Source of the DNA: Alicyclobacillus_A sp963788285
GTDB lineage: Bacteria > Bacillota > Bacilli > Alicyclobacillales > Alicyclobacillaceae
DNA length: 64,000 nt
Direction of reading: 5' to 3'
NCBI GenBank assembly: GCA_963788285.1
Contig: CAWBGB010000007.1
Location: 616,315 to 680,314, forward strand
Shown here piece after piece: positions 26,398-35,266 of this stretch; positions within the stretch are counted from its first letter, which is position 1; every line of letters begins with the position of its first letter. The notes below the pieces were generated by a model. The model saw nothing but the letters and a program-made list of their open reading frames with translations, was not told the origin of the DNA and did not search any database. A program made the position numbers and the translations under genes.

Positions 26398-26838
26398 TTA
26401 CACATGGCGTAATCGCTCGCACAACGCTCGAACTTTGTCTTGTATCGCCACAGGTGCCGTATCGAGGGGAATCACCTTCGTCATAAAACCACCACTGCCA
26501 TAACCAAGGTTGTTTTTGGGTAAAGGCCGCTGTAGGACAGAGATGTCGGATTGGTAGTGATGCTCTCCTGAATCTTCAAGGCCCACCGATACGTGAAACC
26601 AATGATTCCCAATCTGATTCGAGTAGTGATAAATACGTGGATGTTGTTGTTGAAATCCGAGGTCTTTGAATACCTGTACCGCTTGCTCCAGGCGTTCCTG
26701 TGGGAACGTTGTCACGGTGAAACACCCTTTTGAGAGTAACGTTACCGAAGCACAGGTCCCGTCGATTCGATAAAGTTGCAAGACTCCAACTCTTTCTGGC
26801 AAGCGTATTCCCAAGTATTGTCCAACGTACTCACTCAT
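26398..26838 (-). CDS. Hypothetical protein
   Basis: A 146-residue soluble protein starting MSEYVGQYLGIRLPERVGVL. There is no signal peptide, membrane segment or motif I recognise. Features are a basic-hydrophobic strand-rich middle (IYHYSNQIGNHWFHVSVGLE) and a C-terminal helix KVRALCERLRHV. A longer start at 26904 lacks a ribosome binding site; the chosen ATG also has only a weak one. It lies upstream of the SDR on the same strand and divergent from the HAD gene. Confidence 0.55.
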   Translation of the reverse strand: MSEYVGQYLGIRLPERVGVLQLYRIDGTCASVTLLSKGCFTVTTFPQERLEQAVQVFKDLGFQQQHPRIYHYSNQIGNHWFHVSVGLEDSGEHHYQSDISVLQRPLPKNNLGYGSGGFMTKVIPLDTAPVAIQDKVRALCERLRHV

Positions 26839-26968
26839 CGATTGTCGTGGAAGACGGCTTGCCGTGTACACGTGGCAGGTATTTATGTACGATAGCCCTT
26901 GCATTCAGGCAGGGAATGAGGATACGGTAGACGGAGAATATCGCGTAAGTGGTTCATGAGAATGGAAG

Positions 26969-27727
26969 GTGAACCTGGACACCGTGAATTGGCGACTGAT
27001 TGCACTGGACATGGATGGCACAACACTGATCAACCACAGATATGTTTCAGAAGAGAATCGAAAGTGGTTGTACAAAGCCCGTGACGCTGGTATTGAATTC
27101 ACTTTTGCGACAGGAAGGCACATTAAGGGGATCCTCACCGAGCTGGTCCGAGAACTGGAGATTCGCACACCCATTGTGACAATGAACGGTAGTGAAGTGT
27201 GGACCTCGCAAGGAGAACTGCTGTCGAGGCACGCCCTCTCTGGGGATGACGTGGCCTGGCTGCGTTCCCTTGCGAAAAGGTACAATGCGGGATTCTGGGC
27301 TGGGGCTGTGGATAGGCCTTACAACATGGACGAGTTTCCAGTGCACTTTCGTGAACACACGTGGTTGAAGTTCGGGTTTTTCGCTAACGATGGCAACGTG
27401 ATTGCCGCCCTGTGGAAAGAGTTGGATAATAATCGATTTGAGTTGTCCAATTCGGACCCGTTGAACATCGAAGTCAATCCACTGGGTGTGACTAAGGCGG
27501 CCGGGTTGCAGGTGGTGGCCGACTATCTCGGGATTGACGCCTCACAAGTGGTGGCCATTGGGGACAGCCTGAACGACCTCCCAATGATCCGCTGGGCCGG
27601 ACTCGGCATCGCCATGGGCAACGCGCAGCCGGAAGTCAAAGCAGAAGCCGACTGGGTAACGACGTCTTGCGACGAGCACGGCGTGGCACACGCCATAGAT
27701 CAGCTATTGGCGGGGCAGCTCGGATAA
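26969..27727 (+). CDS. HAD-superfamily phosphatase, Cof type
   Basis: A 252-residue HAD hydrolase. Motif I is LDMDGTTLI near residue 12, motif II FTFATGRH near 44, motif III Lys in TKAAGLQVVADYLG near 172 and motif IV IGDSLNDLPMIRWAGLGIAM near 193. The C2-type cap between motifs II and III places it in the Cof/YidA group, which dephosphorylates sugar phosphates, flavin nucleotides or similar metabolites in the cytoplasm. Start GTG 26969 has GGAAG close upstream. The gene ends before a strong hairpin at 27780. Confidence 0.9.
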   Translation: MNLDTVNWRLIALDMDGTTLINHRYVSEENRKWLYKARDAGIEFTFATGRHIKGILTELVRELEIRTPIVTMNGSEVWTSQGELLSRHALSGDDVAWLRSLAKRYNAGFWAGAVDRPYNMDEFPVHFREHTWLKFGFFANDGNVIAALWKELDNNRFELSNSDPLNIEVNPLGVTKAAGLQVVADYLGIDASQVVAIGDSLNDLPMIRWAGLGIAMGNAQPEVKAEADWVTTSCDEHGVAHAIDQLLAGQLG

Positions 27728-27779
27728 GCCATACCCCAGATGGGCACAGGGAAATCCGTGGTAAGTAGATCATAATGAA

Positions 27780-27804
27780 ATCCCCCCGTGGTCGTCGGGG
27801 GGAT
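27780..27804 (+). terminator. Terminator hairpin after the HAD gene
   Basis: ATCCCCCC pairs with GGGGGGAT around GTGGTCGTC. There is no U run afterwards, but the stem is very stable. The 276 bases from here to the next gene (28081) hold no recognisable gene. Confidence 0.6.
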
Positions 27805-28080
27805 TCTAAGGGGGGAACTGCTGCTTCCAATGGGCCGGAGTAGACTAAGGAGTATCGTGAAGCAACAGTTGGAACACGTCGAGTATACGCCTCCTTTAGA
27901 GGGAGGACCAACTCAGATCTCATATTTGTCTTGCCGGAATCGGGAGCATTTTTACGAATCGAATGGACTGTAATCATTTGAGGTGAAGACAGAACTTTAT
28001 TTCTCACATAATCATCGTAAATCAAGATTGTCATCTTCCTGGTACTGAGCAACAATGTAGCGCTGTAGGAGGCGTAAGAT

Positions 28081-28512
28081 ATGCTCAGCTTATGGAAGGC
28101 AATTCGACGACGAGAGTGTGGTGTCCCCCGTCATCATATCCAATTACGGGATGTAACGGACATTACCTATGAGATGGTGGCTCTGTACTATAAGGCGTGG
28201 ACGGAGATTGTTGACGCGTTCAACCAGGCGACAGGTCAAACGCCTGTGCATGAAAAGCCAATGGGCCAAGAAGGCCTGCACATTTACCTGAAGCATGGTG
28301 CGGAATTTCACGTGTACCCGGTGGATAGGAATCACATATATGTCTTGTTTGTACAAGATGGAATAACGATGACTTACAAAGCTGAGTGTGAACCATTGTA
28401 CCTGTGGTTTGCCAAACGGACTTCACACACACCGAGTTTAAATCAAAGACAGCAATGTAACAGGTATTCAGGGGAACTCGCAAAAGGTATGCAGCTACAG
28501 AATAAGATATGA
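28081..28512 (+). CDS. Hypothetical protein
   Basis: A 143-residue protein starting MLSLWKAIRRRECGVPRHHI, with a strong ribosome binding site (GTAGGAGGCGTAAG). The body has no membrane span; LHIYLKHGAEFHVYPVDRNH and IYVLFVQDGITMTYK suggest a small alpha/beta fold. Its last part (after about residue 115) is Gln/Asn-rich and may be altered sequence. It lies just outside the left end of the IS at 28560. No family was recognised. Confidence 0.6.
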   Translation: MLSLWKAIRRRECGVPRHHIQLRDVTDITYEMVALYYKAWTEIVDAFNQATGQTPVHEKPMGQEGLHIYLKHGAEFHVYPVDRNHIYVLFVQDGITMTYKAECEPLYLWFAKRTSHTPSLNQRQQCNRYSGELAKGMQLQNKI

Positions 28513-28559
28513 TTTGTGAGGCTTTATCACGTGAAGCATGGGTAACGGCTGGTGCTCTT

Positions 28560-30025
28560 TTTATTTGAGCGTTTTGCAGAATTACATTTCTAGTGAATTG
28601 AAAAAGAAGCACACAATACCTAGGCTAAAAGTGAGTTTTACAGTTTTTGTTTGGTGGCATAGCCGCTTACAATTCTACTGAACTACCGATTAAGCAATGT
28701 GTTTCAGTCCTACTGCTTTGCTCATCGCTAGTGCTAATGCCAAAAGGACGATGGCATTGAGATAAACATGTGTCGTCACCTTATGGATTCCAGAGACATG
28801 AACGTCGTTCGCAGTTAAGTTTTCCTTTAGTCTTGAGTTGCATCGCTCAACGGCGGTTCGTTCATTGTACAGTTTCGTCCAGCCGCGCGTATTGCGGTGG
28901 GGATTCGAAAAACGGCGAACGTCATCAGTAATGTTCTGCTTCACAACCATTCCATAATTTGAGCCAGAACATGCTGCTGCACCTAATGGGCAGTCGACCT
29001 TGCCTAAGACATGGGGACAACGGAACTTTAGCTGGTCACCGTCGGCTCCCCAGTACACCATGTCATAACCCATGGAGCAACGGGGCGTACCATTCGAAGA
29101 CATCCCAGCGGGAGGTTCCTTCTCACGTCGTCGGTTCAACGCAATGATGGCCTGTGCTCCGTAACTACGAGCAGCTTCATAGTTCTTCACCTGATCGTAT
29201 CCAGCATCCATCATGACGAATTTGAACTTCCAACCCAGGTTTTCAGCAACGTCTTTCATCAATGGAATCGCCATCTCACCGTCGTATACATGTGCTGGTG
29301 TGACTTCCAGGGATACAGGCAGTTCACTCTGTGTGTCCACTGCAAGGTGAATTTTGTAGCCAAACCACGTGAGTTTGTTACCAAACGTGTCGTACTTGGC
29401 ACCCCAGTTGGCGTTTCCTGTCTCCTGACTACACGACCTGGGTTGCTTCTTTTCGTAGGCAGAGATTGCTGTGCTGTCGATGGCAAGGTGAGTCCCGTCA
29501 ATAACACTGGCTTCTCGACATTGGCTGACCAGGTCAATGAAGAGCGCCTTAGCAAGTCCCTTTTCCGTTAAGGCAGTGAAGACTCGGCTTAGCGTAGAAA
29601 TCGACGGAGCTGCTTCATCCACGCGGAACCCGCACTGGTACCGAAATCGAATGTCCTTGTCCAACCGTTCATGTAATCTCGTGAAGGTAGAGATCCCTTC
29701 GAGTGGTGCAGCGAGTAATGCTCTTAAAATTGCCTCCCGGTTGATGGGCTTTGCCCCCTGGGGTGACGAACTTGTCAACTTTTTGGCGTACGGCTGAAGG
29801 TCTAGAGCGGAAAAGAACAATTCCAACCGCTCACTCGATTCAATTTCTAGCCACTGCTCAAAGGAAAACAGAGACTTTTGGAGAAGATACAAGTGGACTT
29901 CCTCCTTGAGAGTTTCTTGTTTCGTCGCTTGAAATCTTCTCGAATTTGGGGTGAAGTCCTTTTTTATGCTCTGTTATCCCTTACCCTACAAGGCCTCAGT
30001 AATCTGCAAAACACTCATTTTTATA
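28560..30025 (-). mobile_element. Insertion sequence with a DDE (IS4/IS5-superfamily) transposase
   Basis: Outer sequences form inverted repeats: TGAGCGTTTTGCAGAATTAC at 28566 and, on the complementary strand of 30001-30020, TGAGTGTTTTGCAGATTAC. A single intact transposase gene lies between them. The precise ends and target duplication could not be fixed by eye; the coordinates are approximate to about 10 bases. Codons of the transposase are intact, so the element may be active. Confidence 0.75.
28690..29892 (-). CDS. Transposase, IS4/IS5-superfamily DDE type (IS1182-like)
   Basis: A 400-residue transposase. The N-terminal DUF772-like helical part has FEQWLEIESSERLELFFSAL and INREAILRALLAAPLEGIST; the catalytic core has Asp in LAIDSTAISAYEKKQ, the second Asp in FVMMDAGYDQVKNYE and Glu in YNERTAVERCNSRLKENL. 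TTG 29892 is the start, with CAAGGAGGAAG before it. It catalyses movement of the surrounding element. The exact IS family name is uncertain between IS1182-like and a related IS4/IS5 group. Confidence 0.85.
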   Translation of the reverse strand: MYLLQKSLFSFEQWLEIESSERLELFFSALDLQPYAKKLTSSSPQGAKPINREAILRALLAAPLEGISTFTRLHERLDKDIRFRYQCGFRVDEAAPSISTLSRVFTALTEKGLAKALFIDLVSQCREASVIDGTHLAIDSTAISAYEKKQPRSCSQETGNANWGAKYDTFGNKLTWFGYKIHLAVDTQSELPVSLEVTPAHVYDGEMAIPLMKDVAENLGWKFKFVMMDAGYDQVKNYEAARSYGAQAIIALNRRREKEPPAGMSSNGTPRCSMGYDMVYWGADGDQLKFRCPHVLGKVDCPLGAAACSGSNYGMVVKQNITDDVRRFSNPHRNTRGWTKLYNERTAVERCNSRLKENLTANDVHVSGIHKVTTHVYLNAIVLLALALAMSKAVGLKHIA

Positions 30026-30189
30026 GGTACCTTGCTTTGTACAGTACTTTCTGTTAACGTGACCTCGAAGTCGCGGTGGCTATCCGCTCATAGACAGATA
30101 GCGTGTACGTCGATACAAATACACGTTGGCACATGACATGTCGGAAAAGTCTGCAAATCCCTAAACGTCGTCCGGGGAGAGAACATGGT

Positions 30190-31059
30190 ATGGTTCGAGG
30201 GGCTACGGTGATTGGAACGGCTTTGTTGGCGATAGGAGTTATAGGGCTGGGTGTGGAGCTGGCCAATGGACAGGGGCTTTATCGTCTGACAGATATGACA
30301 TCGTATGATCAGACAAAGCGGTTTGTGGCAGCGGATGTCAAGATTGTAATCGTAGATGTGGATGTCGCTCATGTTCGGCTGATCCGGGGAAGCACCCGCG
30401 ACATTCAGGTACATGTGTACGGTGACGTACCCGGGACGAGCACGGAGCAAGACATTCTATTTCAGGGAACGGTGACTGGGCAGCAGTTGCACGTGACTGT
30501 GAAACATCCATGGTTGCGGCATTCTTTCTTTACTGCCCCGATGTCTGTGTTTCAGCTTCCCAGAAATCTAACCGTTGACGTGGAACTGCCTGAAGGAGCG
30601 TACGACGAGTTATCGGCAGACGTCATCGCAGGTAAGCTGGAGATGGACGGCGTCGATGCACAACAAATCACACTGAGCGACGACGCGGGAGAGATTCAAA
30701 TATCGAATGTTGATGGTCGGTTGCAGGTCAAGTCGAACGCAGGTACGGTGAACGTCAACCATGTTATTGGAGCAATGGACTTGCGTACGGATGCCGGGAA
30801 CATATCCGTAAACGTGGACACCATTCGCGATGACATCCAGGCGCGCACCAACGCGGGCGCGGTGTCCGTGCGTGTGAAAAACGTGCCTCCAAACCTGCAG
30901 TTTCATCTGAAGACAAACGTCGGGCGTGCGACGGTGGCCTTGCCGAACACGAAGATCTCCCGAGACACGCGTTTTGCTATCGATGGCAGCATCGGATCAG
31001 GAGGTCCAGTGTTGGATCTGCAATCGGATGTCGGAGCCGTTTCACTAGATCACGGCTGA
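30190..31059 (+). CDS. DUF4097-family protein with beta-helical repeats, membrane-anchored
   Basis: A 289-residue protein. The N-terminus (MVRGATVIGTALLAIGVIGL) is a signal anchor; the rest is exported. Residues 150-285 contain degenerate repeats of about 20 residues with the pattern (I/L)xVxSNAGxVxVxxV: for example LQVKSNAGTVNVNHV, LRTDAGNISVNVDTI and IQARTNAGAVSVRV, as in the DUF4097/LiaG family. Such proteins form a right-handed beta stack at the cell surface and are often controlled with envelope-stress systems. ATG 30190 follows GGGGAGAGAAC. An IS was inserted about 165 bases upstream, so upstream operon partners may have been lost. Confidence 0.82.
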   Translation: MVRGATVIGTALLAIGVIGLGVELANGQGLYRLTDMTSYDQTKRFVAADVKIVIVDVDVAHVRLIRGSTRDIQVHVYGDVPGTSTEQDILFQGTVTGQQLHVTVKHPWLRHSFFTAPMSVFQLPRNLTVDVELPEGAYDELSADVIAGKLEMDGVDAQQITLSDDAGEIQISNVDGRLQVKSNAGTVNVNHVIGAMDLRTDAGNISVNVDTIRDDIQARTNAGAVSVRVKNVPPNLQFHLKTNVGRATVALPNTKISRDTRFAIDGSIGSGGPVLDLQSDVGAVSLDHG

Positions 31060-31073
31060 TCTCCACTTCTTTG

Positions 31074-31577
31074 TTACACCTCTTCTGCCAGCATTCGATA
31101 GATAGCCACTTGTTCGGACAGTTTCATACGCACCAGACCGCTCGTGGAGGGCGCGACGAAATCACGAACGCCATCCACGATGTCTTTGTTTTGAAAGCCC
31201 CATGGTATCCTGACCTTTGGACGCGCAAACTGTTCGTAGACCCCTTTGCCTACGTAACACGCGAATTTCGGGCGGTATCGGGTAAGTTTCTCCAATAGCA
31301 CCATCCTCCCCTCCGCGTACTCCTCCTTACGGATTTCCGCAGCTGTTTTCGTCGGGCGAGACACGATGTTGGTGAATCCGTACCCATAGTCATCGAGTAG
31401 CATCGGGCTTTCGTCAGGGCAGTAGAGGCGTGTGGTTAGCCCACTTTGGTACAACACGTGGTAAAATCGGTTGCTCTTGCCGGCGTAGTTAAACCCCTTT
31501 TCGTGCGAGGTCAACGACGGGTTGTATCCAATGAACAAGATAATCATCCCGTGGGTCAGTCGTTCTGTGATGGGCAC
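31074..31577 (-). CDS. mug: Mug/TDG-type uracil-DNA glycosylase
   Basis: A 167-residue DNA repair enzyme. Motif 1 is LFIGYNPSLTSHEKGFNYAG (the Asn activates the water in this family) followed by KSNRFYHVL. Motif 2, normally NPSTSGL, appears as APSTSGLVRM. It removes uracil or thymine from G mismatches and related lesions. GTG 31577 follows GCAGGTGAGTTT. It converges with the DUF4097 gene, 14 bases between the stops. Length is normal for the family. Confidence 0.88.
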   Translation of the reverse strand: MPITERLTHGMIILFIGYNPSLTSHEKGFNYAGKSNRFYHVLYQSGLTTRLYCPDESPMLLDDYGYGFTNIVSRPTKTAAEIRKEEYAEGRMVLLEKLTRYRPKFACYVGKGVYEQFARPKVRIPWGFQNKDIVDGVRDFVAPSTSGLVRMKLSEQVAIYRMLAEEV

Positions 31578-31734
31578 AAACTCACCTGCTTCGTCCGGAT
31601 TCTCTTTCTATTGTACGCAGTGAAGAAAATTAAGCCCTACGGTCTTGTTGCGAAAGCCGGCATCTGGTTCATTGTTGGCGGGGTGAGAGAGCAAACGTAG
31701 GCTTTTCGCATCTCGAGGATTCGTTCGTTTCAAA

Positions 31735-32668
31735 TCATTGAAGGTTTCGCCGCACTGATATAAAGACGTTCCCAATCAACTGCATATGGATGACGGATTT
31801 TTCGAATCGTCTTGCCGCGTAAATATTGGCAAGCGAAACCACTCCTGTCATGATATAAGAGACAGCCATCACAAGACCAATCATACGGGTGAAGGTACCA
31901 AACCTTACGGACAACCAATAGGAAGTCGTGGTACTGGATAAAGTCACAGCAATGCGGTTTACAAGGTTTACGAGACTTATGATTTCCTCCCTTTTCTCCG
32001 CCCTTGGCGCGGTGGTTTTGAATTTCAATATTGTTGGGTTTGTTCATTATCTCACCTTGGGATGTTTTCGCTTGCCTCCTGTGACGTTTGCAATCACGAA
32101 TATACACACCAAAGTAAGGATGAAAATGAGGGCGAACAAGGAACGGTATTCTTGAGCGTCGGGTAACCAGTGCTTCCACAGCGGAGGGAGACTGGCAATG
32201 ATGCAGCCGATTCCCATCCCGAAGCAGCCGAGCAAAGCGTTAAAGATGTGATGCATTACTGCGGGAATACGTAGTCAGCCATCCGCGTTGGATGGGAGTG
32301 ATTAGACTACCCGATCCGGTATGTCCTCGCCCAAACCCGGCTGCAGTCACAGCGGAACACAGCGCGACGTTGTTGTCTGTTAGCGTCATGACCAACGCAG
32401 CGGCTGCTGTGATGCTCTCGTAGACGATCATGTAGAACTTTGGACCTAGACGTACGTTCAGTTCTCCGGCAAAGGAGGTAATGGCCGTTCTGACCAAGCC
32501 GGCGCCCACCAACAATCCTCTGATTGCTCCTCCAGTCCTTCCAAGGTCCTTCAAATAAAGGGTTACATCGACAACGACAATATTCTGGCATATATTGCGA
32601 ATGATGGCTTCAAGTTGTAGAAATCTTACGGTTTTGTGAGGACCAAGCCATTCCCAAATTTTCTTCAT
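31735..32668 (-). pseudogene. MFS transporter, frameshifted and incomplete
   Basis: Three minus-strand frames follow one another as one transporter. The start reads MKKIWEWLGPHKTVRFLQLE, with LGRTGGAIRGLLVGAGLVRT and GFGRGHTGSGSLITPIQRGW. The next frame has HHIFNALLGCFGMGIGCIIA and FALIFILTLVCIFVIANVTG. The last has LVNRIAVTLSSTTTSYWLSV and MAVSYIMTGVVSLANIYAAR. Frame changes occur near 32250 and near 32035. Motif A is damaged and the total span is only about 310 codons, so residues are missing. It is a dead MFS gene of unknown substrate. Confidence 0.75.
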
Positions 32669-33004
32669 ATGGTCACCTGATCTACGCTGTCTCGTGATAG
32701 GGCTTATTCTAGCACCTTATCGTTGACATCTTGTGTTTTATCATTGAACTTTCTACATTCCTTTTTAACCGGGATGAAGCTCCATTCTGACTCCTTGTCA
32801 TGGGGATGACTTAAGTTTCGTACCCGTACTGAAACTGCAATCCCTTGATTGTATCGGGCTTCCAGATAAGGAAAAAGCAAAAACACCCTCACTTTTGGTA
32901 GATTGGAGTGGTTGAGATGACCAATTTACCGAAAGCGAGGATGTTTGTTCATTGTTCCCACTTTTCGCAGGTCGCCTACCATGAAAATCCCGGTGAGGGC
33001 TGAG
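32669..33004. other. Intergenic region with an imperfect inverted repeat
   Basis: No gene is supported. At 32877-32900 and 32927-32950 two 24-base arms match at 19 positions as an inverted repeat (inner ends TTTTGGTA and TACCGAAA), around a 26-base loop. A 28-codon frame with a fair ribosome binding site begins at 32917 inside the structure. Confidence 0.4.
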
Positions 33005-33856
33005 CTACTTATTTTTTCTTGTCAGTTCCGCGAGTTGATCCCACTGTTCGGCTGTCACAACCTCCAATTCATTGAACTCTCCTGCCCCTTTCAGCCACTC
33101 GCCGCCGTCAATGGTGACGACTTCGCCGTTGATGAATGCAGCGTAATCCGATACAAGGTATGCGGCAAGATTCGCCAACTCATCCTTTTCACCCACTCGA
33201 CCCAGCGGAACCCGCTGAACCAGTTTCTTGTGCAAGTTAGGCGTGGGCGCCAATCGGGACCATGCACCTTCTGTCGGGAACGGGCCAGGGGCAATCGCAA
33301 CGTGGCGAATACCGTACTTTGCCCACTCTACAGCCAGTGAACGCGTCAACGCTAGAACGCCGCCTTTGGCCGCTGCAGAAGGTACCACGTAGCCAGAACC
33401 CGTCCATGCATACGTCGTGACAATGTTGAGCACCGTGCCGGATTGGCCGGAAGCAATCCAGCGTTTTCCCAAGTCGAGTGTGCAATACGTCGTACCGTGA
33501 AGGACAATGCCTAGTACGGCATCGAATGCCCGGTGTGAGAGGCGTTCGGTAGGGCTGATAAAATTGCCCGCAGCGTTGTTGACTAGGACATCGATTTTTC
33601 CAAAGTGGTCAATGACCGCGTCCATCATGGCAGACACTTGATCTGGGTTACGGACATCACAAGGAACTGGAAATACAGGTGTGTCGCAGCCGGATGACAT
33701 CTCCTGCGCCGCGGCTTCCAACACGTCCTGACGTCGGCTGGCAATGGCCACTTTGGCGCCGAGCGCGAGGAATTTCTCTGCCATCGCTCGTCCGAGTCCA
33801 GTGCCACCACCGGTCACGAGAATCACCTTATTTTTCAGCAAATTTGCTTCGAACAT
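33005..33856 (-). CDS. SDR-family oxidoreductase, 2,4-dienoyl-CoA-reductase-like (YkuF type)
   Basis: A 283-residue SDR starting MFEANLLKNKVILVTGGGTG. NADP-binding GGGTGLGRAMA, NNAAGNFISPTERLS and the Tyr-less-typical active site (TTYAWTGSGYVVPSAAAKGG) match FadH/YkuF-like proteins, where Ser/Asn and Lys replace parts of the classical triad. C-terminal VTIDGGEWLKGAGEFNEL is typical of that group. It probably reduces an unsaturated acyl-CoA or related enoyl substrate. ATG 33856 is about 13 bases after GGAGGAG. It is divergent from mhqO. Confidence 0.85.
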   Translation of the reverse strand: MFEANLLKNKVILVTGGGTGLGRAMAEKFLALGAKVAIASRRQDVLEAAAQEMSSGCDTPVFPVPCDVRNPDQVSAMMDAVIDHFGKIDVLVNNAAGNFISPTERLSHRAFDAVLGIVLHGTTYCTLDLGKRWIASGQSGTVLNIVTTYAWTGSGYVVPSAAAKGGVLALTRSLAVEWAKYGIRHVAIAPGPFPTEGAWSRLAPTPNLHKKLVQRVPLGRVGEKDELANLAAYLVSDYAAFINGEVVTIDGGEWLKGAGEFNELEVVTAEQWDQLAELTRKNK

Positions 33857-34307
33857 GTATGTACACGCTCCTCCATCCATTGTCTTGGTGGCATCTCTAT
33901 CCTACCATGTTAAACGCTTGTTCCAAGTGTGATGATTATCAGTGTTGGCTGCTAGTCAGCACGGATCACGAAGGAAATGGAAATATCAAATATTAATGAT
34001 AAATCGCTCTGAAGATCATATTTCGAATCGGTGGGTGAAGTCCACGCTCAAAGTCGACCAATCCAGCGGAAATGATAAACACGAGTATCCCTTAGTGCCG
34101 ATTCCAACTCTCTAAGCCGTTCACAAGAGCATTCCGTCCTTTAGGTATGGAACCTATTCGCTTGCAAAATGTAAGTAACTATAGTATTGTAATCAATGGG
34201 TTAGGCGAAACGGATTGAGTACAATTTGATTCTCATTCCAAGTCGCACTGATTCTAATTGGCGCCGGAGCGTATGCGCTTTAATCTGGCGAGGGGAGCTG
34301 ACTACAC
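33857..34307. other. Divergent promoter region between the SDR gene and mhqO
   Basis: No coding sequence is supported. The only credible promoter is listed at 34162. Sequences like the MhqR or YodB operators of Bacillus subtilis were not found with confidence, although GTAAGTAACTATAGT lies between the promoter boxes. Confidence 0.4.
34162..34190 (+). promoter_or_regulatory. Candidate sigma-A promoter of mhqOD
   Basis: TTGCAA (34162-34167) and TATTGT (34185-34190) are separated by 17 bases, about 118 bases before the mhqO start. The spacer GTAAGTAACTATAG could hold an operator of a MarR- or HxlR-type redox regulator, but this is a guess. Confidence 0.4.
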
Positions 34308-35264
34308 ATGAGTCAAGGCATTTTGGGGATTCATCACATCACTGCCATGGCGGGCGCCGCACAAAAGAACGTGGATTTTTATGTGGGTGTTCTTGGACTT
34401 CGATTGGTGAAAAAAACGGTGAACTTTGATGCACCGGAGGTGTATCACTTCTATTACGGGGACACAGTGGGCAATCCCGGAACCATCATGACATTTTTTC
34501 CATTTGGGGAAGGTCCACGGGGAACGAGTGGAGCAGGACAGGCAACCGTTACCTCGTTTTCCATTCGTCATGAGTCGATTGAATTCTGGACACAGCGGTT
34601 AAAGGAACTTGGAGTATCTTTTAGCAGTCCGGAAGAACACTCGCACCAAAGACAGGTCATTTCGTTTAGAGATCCCGATGGAGTTGCCTTGGAATTGGTT
34701 GCACATGAGGGTGCCGATTCGCGGCCGGGGTGGGAAGATGGACCGGTGCCAAGTGAGCACGCGATTCGAGGATTCTACAGTGTCACGATTAAAGTCAGAA
34801 ATCACGCGCTGACATCCGCGCTTCTGACGGAGGTGATGGGATTTCGTTTGCTGGAACAGGTTGGGCAACGTTACCGATATGAAGTGGGCGAAGGCGGAGC
34901 TGGAACCATCATTGACGTGATTCGTCAAGAAGACGCCCCGTACGGCAGAAATTCCATCGGCACCATTCACCATGTCGCATGGCGTGTGGCCAACGAGGAT
35001 GAACTTCTCCGGTGGCAGTCCAAATTAATGGACGCAGGGATGCACGTAACCGAAGTGAGAGATCGCAACTATTTCAAGTCGATTTACTTTCGTGAACCAG
35101 GCGGTGTACTGCTCGAATTAGCCACCGATCCACCGGGATTTGCGATTGACGAATCGGTCGAAACTCTTGGCAGGGATTTGAAGCTACCGGAATGGTTGGA
35201 ATCGTCCCGTTCACAGTTGGAAGCAGAGTTGCCACCCATTCAATCACCAACCATTGCGAGGTGA
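34308..35264 (+). CDS. mhqO: Ring-cleaving dioxygenase of the glyoxalase fold, MhqO type
   Basis: A 318-residue protein with two glyoxalase/extradiol modules. Metal ligands are expected at the first His of GIHHITAMAGAAQKNV, at GTIHHVAWRV near residue 222 and the Glu in VLLELATDPPGFAIDES near residue 268. This layout and length match MhqO/MhqA/YkcA proteins. In Bacillus subtilis these belong to the MhqR regulon and help detoxify hydroquinones and catechol. The coupled downstream esterase gene (mhqD) supports the assignment. GGAGCTGACTACAC precedes the ATG. Confidence 0.92.
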   Translation: MSQGILGIHHITAMAGAAQKNVDFYVGVLGLRLVKKTVNFDAPEVYHFYYGDTVGNPGTIMTFFPFGEGPRGTSGAGQATVTSFSIRHESIEFWTQRLKELGVSFSSPEEHSHQRQVISFRDPDGVALELVAHEGADSRPGWEDGPVPSEHAIRGFYSVTIKVRNHALTSALLTEVMGFRLLEQVGQRYRYEVGEGGAGTIIDVIRQEDAPYGRNSIGTIHHVAWRVANEDELLRWQSKLMDAGMHVTEVRDRNYFKSIYFREPGGVLLELATDPPGFAIDESVETLGRDLKLPEWLESSRSQLEAELPPIQSPTIAR

Positions 35265-35266
35265 AG

